Shown: positions 53,232 to 62,196, counted from the first letter of the stretch. The stretch is 64,000 nt of DNA from Lutimaribacter_A marinistellae (GCF_042648365.1 NZ_JBHRXI010000015.1:1-64000); one strand, 5' to 3'. Numbers and translations are program-made. Notes: generated by a model not told the origin, from the letters alone.

Positions 53232-53936
53232 TTAGCCCGGGTGGATCAGGCCCATACCGATAGCACGGCCCACGGCCTGCGCTGTCGTCAAAGCGCCGAG
53301 TTTGTCACGGCCGGACCGCAAATGCACTTCGACAGTTCGATGCGATATCGTCAGGATGTCACCGATATCCTGTTGTGATTTGCCTTCGGCAACCCATTGC
53401 AGGATCTCGACCTCGCGGGACGACAGGGCAGGGCGGTAGAGGGCCTTGGCCAGAACCCCGGATGCCATCACCTTGTCATGCATGTGAACGGCAGCAACCT
53501 GAAGGTGCCCCATGATATCTTTTTTCTGCAAGGACCATTCCCGGTCCGAGCATTTGCGGGTAACGCTCAGCAGCCCAACTTCGCCGTAGGGGCCACGAAT
53601 GGGAACTGTCAGGCCGCGCTTGGTGATTCCGAAATCATGCGCGTCACGAAACACTGCCTGGAACTTGGCGTCACGATCAAAGCGGCCCCAGTCAACCGGT
53701 GCCACGCTTTGGCAAGATGTGTAAATCGTCGGGTCGACGTGATGGTAGCCTTGCTTGCCGTAATGCAGCTTCCACTCATCCGGATAATTGGCGTAGCCTT
53801 GCACATCGCCGTGAAGAGCGTTCAGCGTCGCGTAAGAGGCGTAATCGAAGCCGAGCTGGTCGCATAGCGCGTCAATGAAGGCTCCTTTCGAACCTTCACC
53901 GACATCAAGCGCGCCAAGATCTATCAGCTTGACCAA
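53232..53936 (-). CDS. luxR: LuxR-family quorum-sensing transcription factor
   Basis: 234 residues. The autoinducer-binding residues of the family are present (W55, Y59, D68, P69, W83, G108), and the C-terminal GerE-type helix-turn-helix covers about 170-230 (LSSREVEILQWVAEGKSQQDIG; HRTVEVHLRSGRDKLG). It starts at TTG 53936 with AGGGG about six bases upstream. It lies 179 bp upstream of luxI and 29 bp after an XRE regulator gene, so xre-luxR may be co-transcribed. It should bind the AHL made by the adjacent LuxI and act at the lux-box-like dyad. Confidence 0.93.
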   Translation of the reverse strand: MVKLIDLGALDVGEGSKGAFIDALCDQLGFDYASYATLNALHGDVQGYANYPDEWKLHYGKQGYHHVDPTIYTSCQSVAPVDWGRFDRDAKFQAVFRDAHDFGITKRGLTVPIRGPYGEVGLLSVTRKCSDREWSLQKKDIMGHLQVAAVHMHDKVMASGVLAKALYRPALSSREVEILQWVAEGKSQQDIGDILTISHRTVEVHLRSGRDKLGALTTAQAVGRAIGMGLIHPG

Positions 53937-53965
53937 AGTGTCCCCTCAAAGCGTTCTGTCTTGCC

Positions 53966-54367
53966 TTACCCACTTGCAACCTTCCGGTCCTCGTCCAAGT
54001 CGGTCAGGCTTTTCACGAAGGACAGCACCGCGTGGCGATGTGCCGGTGTTAGCCTGCTATACACGCTGACCAGTTCGAGCGTGTCATGATCCTTCAGAAA
54101 TTCCATATTGTCCACTGGCTGCCGTTTATCGGAGCCGCAATCGGCGTCAGCTGGCCGAATTCCTTCGAAAAAATGGCTGACATGCACGCCAAGAACCTCA
54201 GCGATCGACCAAAGCCGCGAGGCGCTGACCCGATTCGCTCCGGATTCGTATTTCTGCACCTGCTGGAACCGGACGCCAACGGCATCTCCCAGTTCAGCTT
54301 GGCTCATCCCCAAGGCCATGCGGCGCGCCTTGATGCGCTGACCGACCGTAACATCGACTTCGTTCAT
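53966..54367 (-). CDS. XRE-family helix-turn-helix regulator
   Basis: 133 residues. The HTH covers about residues 9-63 (VGQRIKARRMALGMSQAELGDAVGVRFQQVQKYESGANRVSASRLW), the alphaproteobacterial XRE type that recurs as a short stand-alone regulator. The C-terminal half is helical and charged (DTLELVSVYSRLTPAHRHAVLSFVKSL). It sits 29 bp upstream of luxR on the same strand, which suggests joint transcription and a role in tuning quorum sensing. Confidence 0.88.
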   Translation of the reverse strand: MNEVDVTVGQRIKARRMALGMSQAELGDAVGVRFQQVQKYESGANRVSASRLWSIAEVLGVHVSHFFEGIRPADADCGSDKRQPVDNMEFLKDHDTLELVSVYSRLTPAHRHAVLSFVKSLTDLDEDRKVASG

Positions 54368-54557
54368 ATACCTGCACCTGTTTACGACTGAGTACCACTT
54401 GCAAAGGAGATCTAGGCCCCTTGGCGAATAATGAACGCCGGTTCAGACCGAGATCCGCCTCCCGTATCGGGAGGTAACCCCAAGAAACTTGCACCAGTGG
54501 CTGCGCAAACTCAACGCCTTTCGTTCTAAAGTTGTTAATGTGGCGCCTTACTTTACG

Positions 54558-55052
54558 TTAACCTCCGGCTGGCCGGAGCCCGGTTTCAACGAGCATCCCG
54601 CGTGCCTTGGCTTCGTAATAGAAACCTTTCGCGTAAAGGAAAATCGCGCGGTCCTGGCTGCCATCCGCCAAAAGCCATGCGCCGCGCAGGTACTTTCCGG
54701 CATATTTCAAATTAGTGTCCGCATCCAGCAGTCCCTGCGGAGAGCCCTTATAACCCATCGAGCGTGCGGTCGCCGGCAGGATCTGCAACAACCCGTAATA
54801 GGGGCGGTTCACGGCCCAGGGGCGGTGCGTGCTTTCCCGGATGGCAAGCCTGTGCAAAAGCTGGCGCGGGTATCCATAGTGGTCCGCCCACTTGTTGATG
54901 AGCGCGCGCAATTCGGGTGTTTCGTTGGGGTAGAGCGGCGGATCAAACTGCGCGTTACGAGTACTCAGATGCTCTTCGCTTTTCTGCGAGCAGGCAGTCA
55001 GAGCGCTCGCCCCAAGCAGGGATAGCACGGTCCTGCGCGAATATGATGTCAT
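54558..55052 (-). CDS. Lytic transglycosylase-like lipoprotein (SLT domain)
   Basis: 164 residues. The leader has a twin-arginine motif and a lipobox (SRRTVLSLLGASALTAC, lipidation at C21). The SLT domain shows the catalytic Glu E73 (LAIRESTHRP) and YYGLLQILPATARSMGY. It cleaves peptidoglycan glycan strands to anhydro-muropeptides in the periplasm. GAGGTGACCC precedes the ATG. It lies about 150 bp after the ribosomal terminator and is transcribed separately. Confidence 0.87.
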   Translation of the reverse strand: MTSYSRRTVLSLLGASALTACSQKSEEHLSTRNAQFDPPLYPNETPELRALINKWADHYGYPRQLLHRLAIRESTHRPWAVNRPYYGLLQILPATARSMGYKGSPQGLLDADTNLKYAGKYLRGAWLLADGSQDRAIFLYAKGFYYEAKARGMLVETGLRPAGG

Positions 55053-55158
55053 GGGTCACCTCTCGAAAGACAGGCGGAGAGTACTGATTCGTGCCGCGGA
55101 ACGGAACATTCCATTCGTCGCATCCGCAGGATGCCGCCGACGGCCGTTGAGCGGAAAC

Positions 55159-55187
55159 GAAAAAGCCGCGCCCGAGGGGCGCGGCTC
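55159..55187 (-). terminator. Rho-independent terminator of the rpsF-rpsR-rplI operon
   Basis: On the - strand AGCCGCGCCC (55186-55177), loop of three, GGGCGCGGCT (55173-55164), followed by TTTT. It lies just after the L9 stop. Confidence 0.8.
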
Positions 55188-55210
55188 CATCTTCACTCGG
55201 GCACGCGGTC

Positions 55211-55837
55211 TTATCCGCGCTGCTCTTCCTCACCGTCTTCGGCGGCCTCGGCAGCAGGTGCCAGGGCGTCGTCGTCTTCGGCGGCAGAGCCGATGTCTTC
55301 AAACAGCTCGGCAATCTCGAATTCAGCCGCGGCTTCTTCTTCGGCGGCCAGTTCCTGGATCGATTTGCCCGATGCCTGCAGTTCGGCCTCTTCGGTCGAA
55401 CGGGCAACGTTCAGTGTGATCGTAACCATCACCTCGGGGTGCAGGTGCACTTCGACTTCGTGCAGGCCGAGTTCCTTGATGGGGCGACGGATCAGAACCT
55501 GCTTGCGGTCGATCGAGAAGCCTTCCTCGGTTGCCACGTCAGCCGCGTCACGGGTCGAGACGGAGCCGTAAAGGTTGCCACCGTCAGACGCCTGACGGAT
55601 CACCACGAACTGCTGGCCGCCCAACTTCTCGGCGAGGGCTTCGGCCTCTTTCTTGGTTTCGAGGTTGCGCGCCTCGAGCTGGGCTTTCTGATCTTCGAAA
55701 GCGGCGATGTTCTCCTTGGAGGCGACCAGCGCCTTTTTCTGGAGAAGCAGGTAGTTCCGCGCGAAACCGGGCTTGACGTCGACGACATCGCCCATCTGGC
55801 CCAGCTTGGCCACGCGTTCGAGTAGGATGACTTGCAT
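55211..55837 (-). CDS. rplI: 50S ribosomal protein L9
   Basis: 208 residues. The N-terminal L9 signature is VILLERVAKLGQMGDVVDVKPGFARNYLL, followed by the long connecting helix and a C-terminal rRNA-binding domain. The C-terminus carries an acidic, Glu/Ala-rich extension of about 50 residues, longer than the roughly 150-residue enterobacterial protein but normal for this bacterial group. Third gene of the S6-S18-L9 operon, twelve bases after rpsR. Confidence 0.97.
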   Translation of the reverse strand: MQVILLERVAKLGQMGDVVDVKPGFARNYLLLQKKALVASKENIAAFEDQKAQLEARNLETKKEAEALAEKLGGQQFVVIRQASDGGNLYGSVSTRDAADVATEEGFSIDRKQVLIRRPIKELGLHEVEVHLHPEVMVTITLNVARSTEEAELQASGKSIQELAAEEEAAAEFEIAELFEDIGSAAEDDDALAPAAEAAEDGEEEQRG

Positions 55838-55849
55838 GTGTCCGGCTCC

Positions 55850-56077
55850 TTATTTCACGGCGTAGGGCAGCAGGGCGAGGAAGCGGGCGCGCTTGATCGC
55901 GCGGGCCAGTTCACGCTGCTTCTTGGCCGAGACGGCGGTGATGCGCGAGGGAACGATCTTGCCACGCTCGGAGATGTAACGCTGCAGCAGGCGCGTATCC
56001 TTGTAGTCGATCTTGGGCGCGTTGTCGCCCGAGAAGGGGCAGACCTTGCGGCGGCGGAAAAACGGTTTTGCGGCCAT
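55850..56077 (-). CDS. rpsR: 30S ribosomal protein S18
   Basis: 75 residues, full length, with the S18 core PKIDYKDTRLLQRYISERGKIVPSRITAVSAKKQRELARAIKRARFLALLPY. It binds with S6 on the 30S platform. It lies 29 bases after rpsF and 12 before rplI, the standard bacterial order. Confidence 0.97.
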   Translation of the reverse strand: MAAKPFFRRRKVCPFSGDNAPKIDYKDTRLLQRYISERGKIVPSRITAVSAKKQRELARAIKRARFLALLPYAVK

Positions 56078-56106
56078 GGGTAATTGTCCTTTTCTTCAGG
56101 CTTTGA

Positions 56107-56460
56107 TCAACGGCGCTCGCGGCGGCCTTCGCGCTCATCGCGCTTCTGCATCTGGACCGAAGGGCCCTCTTCATGCTCGTCCACCTTGACGGTGAGAACG
56201 CGCATGACGTCGTCATGCAGGCGCATCAGGCGCTCCATCTCCTGCACGGCGGCCGAAGGCGCGTCCGAACGCAGGAAGGCATAGTGGCCCTTGCGGTTCT
56301 TGTTGATCTTGTAGGCCATCGTCTTGACGCCCCAATACTCGTGATCGACGAGCGTTCCGCCATTGTCGGAAAGGATGGCGCCGAAATGCTCGATGAGACC
56401 TTCGGCCTGCGTGTTGGACAAGTCCTGACGCGCGATCATGACATGCTCGTAAAGCGGCAT
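56107..56460 (-). CDS. rpsF: 30S ribosomal protein S6
   Basis: 117 residues starting MPLYEHVMIARQDLS; ATG 56460 is chosen because the family begins there, and the frame upstream to 56652 has no similarity. The core WGVKTMAYKINKNRKGHYAFL is present. The C-terminal tail is charged and Arg/Glu-rich. First gene of the S6-S18-L9 operon; it pairs with S18 on 16S rRNA. Confidence 0.97.
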   Translation of the reverse strand: MPLYEHVMIARQDLSNTQAEGLIEHFGAILSDNGGTLVDHEYWGVKTMAYKINKNRKGHYAFLRSDAPSAAVQEMERLMRLHDDVMRVLTVKVDEHEEGPSVQMQKRDEREGRRERR

Positions 56461-56732
56461 GTGAACTCCTGTTCTTTTGTCGAGGCGCATTTCATAGGCG
56501 GGGTCAAATCCCTTTCGCGACCCTGCCACGAGAGGCTGCGCGGATGAACGTTCTGCGAAAGGATGGCCCCCTATACAGGTTTGGGTCCCGGTTGCAACCC
56601 CGCATGGGTTCGGGCCTGCCTGCGCCGCCCAATTTCCCTGCCGCTGCCGCATTCCTGACTTTTTCCTAAAAGATGTTTAACCATACCGGAACACAACCGG
56701 CGGGCGCAAACGGCACGAGGACGCTGAGCGAG

Positions 56733-57251
56733 ATGACCGCGACTTACAAACGTTACCTGAGCAAGACGATGTCGCTTCCCAATTTCGAGGACACCGTCCC
56801 ATTGATGATAACCTTCGCACCCAACTGGCCGGTGCGTACGGTCGTATTCCGTGTCTTCGGAACGGCCCTGATCCTGAGCTCGGCAGCCATGTGGGTCATG
56901 CCCGGGGCAAGCCTGAGCATCGAGCTTGCAGCGATGAAGTTCGGCTCGTCGCTCTTCTTTTTTCTGTGCGGGCTTGCGTTGCTGATGATGCACCATGCCG
57001 ACAATCAGCCGGACGCCTATTTCGACCCCATCCGGCGCGAGCTGCGTGTCCTGCAGAAGAACAATCGCGGCCGTCCTCACACGATCCTGCGGCGCAGCTA
57101 CGAAACGCTGGGCAGCGCGCGGTTCCTCGAGCGTCAGGTCGAGCTTTACGACGTGGATGGCAGCCTGCTGCTCAGACTGCCGATACAGTCTGCGGAAATC
57201 CGTCAGGCGCTACGCATGCAGCTGAGCGGTCTGGTCAACATTACCTCCTAA
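56733..57251 (+). CDS. Conserved hypothetical membrane protein
   Basis: 172 residues from ATG 56733, or 192 from ATG 56673. Two hydrophobic helices are seen at about residues 38-56 (TVVFRVFGTALILSSAAMW) and 68-87 (FGSSLFFFLCGLALLM). The C-terminal half is soluble and basic-acidic mixed (DPIRRELRVLQKNNRGR; RQVELYDVDGSLLLRLP), resembling a cytoplasmic sensor-like beta domain. It is divergent from rpsF. I do not recognise a characterised family. The shorter start is preferred because the first 20 residues look non-conserved; this is uncertain. Confidence 0.7.
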   Translation: MTATYKRYLSKTMSLPNFEDTVPLMITFAPNWPVRTVVFRVFGTALILSSAAMWVMPGASLSIELAAMKFGSSLFFFLCGLALLMMHHADNQPDAYFDPIRRELRVLQKNNRGRPHTILRRSYETLGSARFLERQVELYDVDGSLLLRLPIQSAEIRQALRMQLSGLVNITS

Positions 57252-57386
57252 CAGCATCGGCGTGTTCACATCCTCACAATGCGTGTGAGCGAATGGGGAA
57301 TTGTCCGACCCGGGGATTGGGTTAGCTCTACGTTGCGTGGCTCATACCGGGCCGCCGAACGGATTTTCAGGATTGGAGCATCCCCG

Positions 57387-57959
57387 ATGAAAACGACCCT
57401 CTTCGCCGCAGCTATGGCAACCGCCGCAACGGCAGCCTTTGCCGCGCCCGAGAAATACATGCTGGACGCAAGCCACAGCCAAATTCTGTTCAGCTACGAT
57501 CACCTCGGCTACTCGACCACCTATGGCCTGTTCTCGGGCTTCGAGGGTGAGATCATGTTCGATCAGGAAGACCCGTCGAACTCGACCGTTTCCGTGTCGA
57601 TGCCGGTCATGTCCATGCTCACCGGTTGGGAACAGCGTTTCCAGCACTTCATGTCCGATGACTTCTTTGGCGCCTCCGAAGGCGACATGGTCACTTTCAC
57701 CTCCACGGCGATCGAAGTGACCGGCGACACCACTGCCAAGATCACCGGCGACCTGACGCTGAATGGCGTGACCAAGGAAATCGTGCTGGACGCGACGCTG
57801 AACCAGACGGGCAACCACCCGATGGCGAACAAGCCCTGGGCCGGGTTCGATGCCAGCACCACGCTGATGCGTTCGGACTACAATCTCGGAATGTTCGCCC
57901 CGGCGGTGAGCGACGAGGTCGAGGTCCAGATCTCCATCGAGGCGATGAAGGCCGAGTGA
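57387..57959 (+). CDS. yceI: YceI family periplasmic protein
   Basis: 190 residues from ATG 57387 (TGGAG eight bases upstream). A signal peptide (MKTTLFAAAMATAATAAFA) precedes the YceI lipocalin-like fold: YMLDASHSQILFSYDHLGYSTTYGLFSGFEGEI at the start, FFGASEGDMVTFTS in the middle and LTLNGVTKEIVLDATL later. Members bind isoprenoid chains in the periplasm. It converges on a cytochrome b561-YceI fusion gene, so two YceI domains with different anchoring lie side by side. A strong terminator follows. Confidence 0.93.
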   Translation: MKTTLFAAAMATAATAAFAAPEKYMLDASHSQILFSYDHLGYSTTYGLFSGFEGEIMFDQEDPSNSTVSVSMPVMSMLTGWEQRFQHFMSDDFFGASEGDMVTFTSTAIEVTGDTTAKITGDLTLNGVTKEIVLDATLNQTGNHPMANKPWAGFDASTTLMRSDYNLGMFAPAVSDEVEVQISIEAMKAE

Positions 57960-57985
57960 TCGCGCCACATCTTCGGTAAGGTTGA

Positions 57986-58016
57986 GGCCGCCGGGTTCAC
58001 CCCGGCGGCCTTTTTT
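57986..58016. terminator. Terminator between convergent yceI and cytochrome b561-YceI genes
   Basis: GGCCGCCGGG (57986-57995), five-base loop, CCCGGCGGCC (58001-58010), then TTTTTT for the + strand. The T-run touches the stop codon of the opposite gene. Confidence 0.88.
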
Positions 58017-59233
58017 CATTCCCCGCGCGTGGCGGTCAGGGCGACATCAATATCGACCGCAAAGGCGACAGAGCTTTCGTCAGCCATGTTTTGCCCGACA
58101 TTGAAGTCGAGCCTGTTGACCGTGACCGACCCGGTCATCCGCGCGGTGTCGCCGGCGATATCCAGTGAAAAGGGCAGGGTGATCGGCACGCTCTGGTCCC
58201 GGATGGTCAGAGGGCCGCGCGCCTCATAGCCTGCCTCGGTCTTGACGATTTCGGCCTCGAACCGCGCTGTCGGGTATTCCTCGGCTGCAAAGAAATCCGC
58301 GCCAAGAGCCTGCTGCGTGACCGAACCCAGCGTCAGGGACGGAATCGAAACCGTAACATTTACGTTGCCAGCAGGACCCGGCTCGGCCGGTTCGGCAAAA
58401 GTGATGGCAGCGGTCCAGTCGGCAAAGCTTCCATCCACCGGGCTGCCAAGCTGCGTCACCGTCAGGCCAAGCGTGCCTTCGGTCACTTGCCACTCCGATT
58501 CCACCTGGTCGAGCGCTGCCTGCTCGCCCGTGGCGGTCTCGTGCGAATAGGCTCCAATCCATGACCCTGCTCCCAATGCGATGCCCCAAACGACCAGAGC
58601 CGCAAAGACGGGGCCAACGCCGTGGCGGGAGTCGGGCGGCTGTGGCGCGTCGCTCCGGCCCGGGAGCATCCGGCGCAGGGTTGAATCGCGGTCGACCACA
58701 TGGTGCTTGAGCGCACCCGCGATATGAAGGCCAAGCGATCCGACAAGGACCCAGATCAGAACCCAGTGCAGCCCCGCGGTAATCTCGGCCAATGCCTCGC
58801 TCTTCGGCACGAAGGGCAGCGATTGCCCGAACGGCCACCAGATCGGCGCAAACCCAGTCGTGGCCGCGTGGTGTACCCAACCCGTTAACGGCACGAAGAC
58901 AAGCGAGCCGTAAAGCAGCCAGTGCACCGTTTCTGCCGCCAGTGCCTCGGGGCGGTTATCGGCATTCAGAAGGCCGGGCTTCTCCTGAAACAAAGCCCAC
59001 AGAATCCGGGCGAGGGCGACAAAGAAGATGGTCACGCCGATCGTCTTGTGCAGCGAAAACAAGGTGGCCGCCCGGACAACTTCGGTGGCATCCGCGCCTC
59101 CGGCTTCTATCGCATGGGCAAGCTCGTTCGCGACCCATCCCAGCGGGATCACGGAAAAAATCAGCAATGCGGTCAACCAGTGAAAGGTCTTTGCCACGCT
59201 GCCATAGCTGCGCGTCGTATTGGAAAGGGCCAT
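58016..59233 (-). CDS. Cytochrome b561 / YceI fusion protein
   Basis: 405 residues from ATG 59233 (TGGAG seven bases upstream). Residues about 1-185 are a four-helix cytochrome b561 with haem-ligand histidines (FHWLTALLIF; LHKTIGVTIFF; GLHWVLIW; GLHIAGALKHHVV). A fifth hydrophobic segment (about 205-225, VGPVFAALVVWGIALGAGSW) leads into a periplasmic YceI domain (about 240-405, with ITFAEPAEPG, ADFFAAEEYPTARFEAEI and PITLPFSLDI). The fusion should couple a membrane haem protein to an isoprenoid-binding periplasmic domain, perhaps for quinone redox handling. Confidence 0.88.
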   Translation of the reverse strand: MALSNTTRSYGSVAKTFHWLTALLIFSVIPLGWVANELAHAIEAGGADATEVVRAATLFSLHKTIGVTIFFVALARILWALFQEKPGLLNADNRPEALAAETVHWLLYGSLVFVPLTGWVHHAATTGFAPIWWPFGQSLPFVPKSEALAEITAGLHWVLIWVLVGSLGLHIAGALKHHVVDRDSTLRRMLPGRSDAPQPPDSRHGVGPVFAALVVWGIALGAGSWIGAYSHETATGEQAALDQVESEWQVTEGTLGLTVTQLGSPVDGSFADWTAAITFAEPAEPGPAGNVNVTVSIPSLTLGSVTQQALGADFFAAEEYPTARFEAEIVKTEAGYEARGPLTIRDQSVPITLPFSLDIAGDTARMTGSVTVNRLDFNVGQNMADESSVAFAVDIDVALTATRGE

Positions 59234-59392
59234 GTCAATCTCCATAGCGGAACATATCCGGCAACGTAGCGACTGTGAGCGCCCCAACAAGCTGCCCGAC
59301 CGCACACAGCACGTGTCGGTATGCAGAGCTTGTGCGGCGTGCATGGGCGGTCTACACCCGGGCGCAACTTGAACGGAACAGAAGGGTCGCAG

Positions 59393-60343
59393 ATGTCACT
59401 CGCATTCGTTTTTCCCGGGCAGGGCGCTCAATCCATCGGCATGGGGCGCGCCCTCGCCGAAGCCTATCCGGCTGCGCAGGCCGTATTCGACGAGGTTGAC
59501 GACGCCCTTGGCGAGAAACTGTCGGCCTTGATCTGGGAAGGTGATGCCGATGAATTGACCCTGACGCAGAATGCCCAGCCCGCTCTTATGGCCACGTCGA
59601 TGGCGGCTTTGCGCGCGCTCGAGGCCGAAGGGACGGGCGTTGCGGCAGCACGCTTCGTCGCGGGCCATTCGCTGGGCGAGTACTCGGCGCTGGCCGCGGC
59701 AGGCGCACTATCGGTCGCTGACACGGCACGTTTGCTCCGCACCCGCGGGGCCGCGATGCAAAAGGCCGTACCCGTGGGCCAGGGGGCCATGGCCGCGATC
59801 CTCGGGCTCGGCCTCGAAACCGTGCGTGAGGTCGCCGCGGAGGCGGCACAGGGCGAGGTCTGCCAGGCCGCCAACGACAATGATCCGACGCAAGTGGTTG
59901 TCTCGGGCGCCACGGCAGCCGTCGAACGCGCGGCCGAAATCGCAAAGGCCAAGGGGGCCAAGCGGGCCGTGATGCTCCCGGTCAGTGCGCCCTTTCACTG
60001 CGCGCTGATGCAACCCGCCGCCGACGCGATGCAGCAGGCGCTTGCAGATGTGGCGATCGCAGCTCCGGTCGTGCCGCTCGTCGCCAATGTCCGGGCCGAG
60101 GCCGTGACCGACCCCGAAACCATTCGCCAGCTGCTCGTCGAGCAAGTCACCGGCGCAGTGCGCTGGCGCGAAAGCGTGCAATACATGGCCGCGCAGGGGG
60201 TGACATCCGCGTGGGAAATCGGCGCGGGCAAGGCGCTTTCGGGCATGATCCGCAAGATTGACCGCGCCATCGCATGCCAAGCGGTCGGAACACCTGAAGA
60301 CGTCAAAAAGGCTGTCGAAAGCCGGGGAGAAAGCAATGTTTGA
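59393..60343 (+). CDS. fabD: Malonyl-CoA:ACP transacylase
   Basis: 316 residues from ATG 59393 (AAGGG seven bases upstream). FPGQGAQ opens the protein, the nucleophile is S93 in GHSLGEYSALAA, and the catalytic His is in VSAPFHCALM near residue 203. It moves malonyl from CoA to ACP for fatty acid synthesis in the cytoplasm. Its end overlaps the fabG start by eight bases. Confidence 0.96.
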   Translation: MSLAFVFPGQGAQSIGMGRALAEAYPAAQAVFDEVDDALGEKLSALIWEGDADELTLTQNAQPALMATSMAALRALEAEGTGVAAARFVAGHSLGEYSALAAAGALSVADTARLLRTRGAAMQKAVPVGQGAMAAILGLGLETVREVAAEAAQGEVCQAANDNDPTQVVVSGATAAVERAAEIAKAKGAKRAVMLPVSAPFHCALMQPAADAMQQALADVAIAAPVVPLVANVRAEAVTDPETIRQLLVEQVTGAVRWRESVQYMAAQGVTSAWEIGAGKALSGMIRKIDRAIACQAVGTPEDVKKAVESRGESNV

Positions 60344-61073
60344 TTTGACCGGAAAGAATGCGCTGATCACCGGTGCCTCGGGCGGTATCGGCGGCGACAT
60401 CGCGCGTGCGCTGCATCAGGCGGGGGCAACGGTCGGCCTTTCCGGCACCCGGGTCGAACCGCTTGAGGCGCTGGCCGACGAATTGGGCGAACGCGCCCAC
60501 GTGCTGCCCTGCAACCTTGGCGACCCCGAGGCCGTGGCAGCCCTGCCCAAGCAGGCCGCCGATGCGATGGGTTCGGTCGATATCCTCGTGAACAACGCCG
60601 GTATCACGCGCGACAACCTCTTCATGCGGATGTCCGACGACGAGTGGCAAAGCGTGATCGACGTGAACCTCACGGCGACGATGAAGCTCTGCAAGGGCGT
60701 GCTGCGCGGGATGATGAAGGCGCGCTGGGGCCGGATCGTGAATATCTCTTCGGTGGTCGGTGCCACCGGCAATCCGGGGCAGGGCAACTACGCGGCTTCG
60801 AAGGCGGGGATGATAGGCATGTCGAAATCGCTGGCCTACGAGGTGGCGAGCCGTGGAATCACCGTGAACGCGGTTGCGCCGGGCTTCATCACGACAGCGA
60901 TGACCGACAAGCTGACCGACGATCAGAAATCGGCAATTCTCACGCAGGTGCCCGCCGGGCGGATGGGCGAGCCGGCAGAAATCGCCGCCGCAGTGCTGTA
61001 CCTGGCAAGTCCCGAAGCGGCCTATGTCACCGGCGCTACCTTGCACGTCAACGGCGGTATGGCCATGTTGTAG
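60336..61073 (+). CDS. fabG: 3-oxoacyl-ACP reductase
   Basis: 245 residues from ATG 60336 (GGGGAGAAAG upstream, inside the fabD end). TGASGGIGGD near residue 12, NNAGITRDN near 86, catalytic Ser in NISSVVGATGNPGQ and YAASK near 152. The C-terminus ends GATLHVNGGMAML, the usual FabG finish. It reduces beta-ketoacyl-ACP with NADPH in each elongation cycle. acpP follows 209 bp downstream. Confidence 0.96.
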   Translation: MFDLTGKNALITGASGGIGGDIARALHQAGATVGLSGTRVEPLEALADELGERAHVLPCNLGDPEAVAALPKQAADAMGSVDILVNNAGITRDNLFMRMSDDEWQSVIDVNLTATMKLCKGVLRGMMKARWGRIVNISSVVGATGNPGQGNYAASKAGMIGMSKSLAYEVASRGITVNAVAPGFITTAMTDKLTDDQKSAILTQVPAGRMGEPAEIAAAVLYLASPEAAYVTGATLHVNGGMAML

Positions 61074-61282
61074 GCCTGTTCGGGGCAATTGCGAAAGCGT
61101 TTGCCTCCGAGATCGTCTATGCTATAGGCGGCGCAGTGTTTCGGGGGTCGGTTCCTGTTGGTGCCTGCTCCCTCCCTCCCGGGCATCCGGGACCCAAACC
61201 GCCCCGACCGGGCAAAACCAAGCCATCCCGATCGGGCAAGGGCAAAACCGGGCAAAGCGCCCTGAAGGAATGAGGAAAGAAA

Positions 61283-61516
61283 ATGAGCGACGTCGCAGAG
61301 CGCGTGAAGAAGATCGTGGTCGAGCACCTGGGTGTCGAAGAAGAGAAGGTCACCGAGAACGCGTCCTTCATCGATGATCTTGGCGCAGACAGCCTTGACA
61401 CCGTCGAGCTGGTCATGGCCTTCGAAGAGGAATTCGGCATCGAGATCCCCGATGATGCGGCCGAAACCATTCAGACGGTCGGCGATGCGGTGAAGTTCAT
61501 CTCCCAGGCTTCCTGA
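61283..61516 (+). CDS. acpP: Acyl carrier protein
   Basis: 77 residues, acidic, with the phosphopantetheine attachment Ser S37 in LGADSLDTVELVMAFEEEFG. Full length for ACP. GAGGAAAG precedes the ATG. It carries growing acyl chains for fatty acid synthesis and can supply acyl groups to LuxI. fabF, which often follows acpP in this group, is not the next gene here. Confidence 0.97.
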   Translation: MSDVAERVKKIVVEHLGVEEEKVTENASFIDDLGADSLDTVELVMAFEEEFGIEIPDDAAETIQTVGDAVKFISQAS

Positions 61517-61542
61517 GACCTTGCTGACACGTGACAATCTGG

Positions 61543-61571
61543 CGGCGCGTCCGGTAAAGGCGCGCCGTTTT
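61543..61571 (+). terminator. Terminator after acpP
   Basis: CGGCGCG (61543-61549), eleven-base loop, CGCGCCG (61561-61567), then TTTT. Confidence 0.6.
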
Positions 61572-61656
61572 GCCGTTCAATGACACAACCGTCTTGCCAG
61601 CCGCCGTTGCGGGCGGCACTTTCGGATCAGGCAGGCAGGGGCAGGACGGGCGAAGA

Positions 61657-62196
61657 ATGATCCGATCCATTCCGACGATAAACACGGCACGGCTGACCCT
61701 TCGGGCGATGCGCCCCGAGGATTTCAACCGGTTTGCCGAGATTTGGGCCGACCCGCAGGTCGTGCGCCACATCGGCGGCACACCCCGAAGCCGTGGCGAA
61801 GCATGGGAAGCATTCCTGCGAAACGCCGGTCATTGGCAGATGACGGGATTCGGCCAGTGGGCCATTGTCCTGCAAGCGACGCGGCGCATGATCGGACAGG
61901 CGGGCTTCTTCTTTCGCGACCGCGCCCTTGGCGAGGATTTCGACCCCTACCCCGAGGCAGGCTGGGTGCTTGCGCCCGAGGCGCAAGGCCACGGCCTGGG
62001 GCTCGAGGCGGCACAGGCCGCGCATGACTGGTTCGACCGCATCGTCACCGGGCCTCTGGTGGCGTTGGTCGACACGCAGAACGCGACCTCGCTGGGCCTC
62101 GCCGACAGGCTTGGCTATGCGCCCTTGCGCCGGGCCGAATACAACGGCACGCCTGTGCTGCTTTTCCGCCGCAACGGACCGCCGACCTCTCGGTGA
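61657..62196 (+). CDS. GNAT-family N-acetyltransferase (RimJ/RimL type)
   Basis: 179 residues from ATG 61657. RimJ-like features: TINTARLTLRAMRPEDFNRFAEIWADPQVVRHIGG at the start, an acetyl-CoA loop near residue 115 (PEAQGHGLGLEAAQAAHDW), and NATSLGLADRLGY near 150. It acetylates an amino group of an unknown small molecule or protein. It lies after acpP and before the HisA-like gene. Confidence 0.87.
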   Translation: MIRSIPTINTARLTLRAMRPEDFNRFAEIWADPQVVRHIGGTPRSRGEAWEAFLRNAGHWQMTGFGQWAIVLQATRRMIGQAGFFFRDRALGEDFDPYPEAGWVLAPEAQGHGLGLEAAQAAHDWFDRIVTGPLVALVDTQNATSLGLADRLGYAPLRRAEYNGTPVLLFRRNGPPTSR

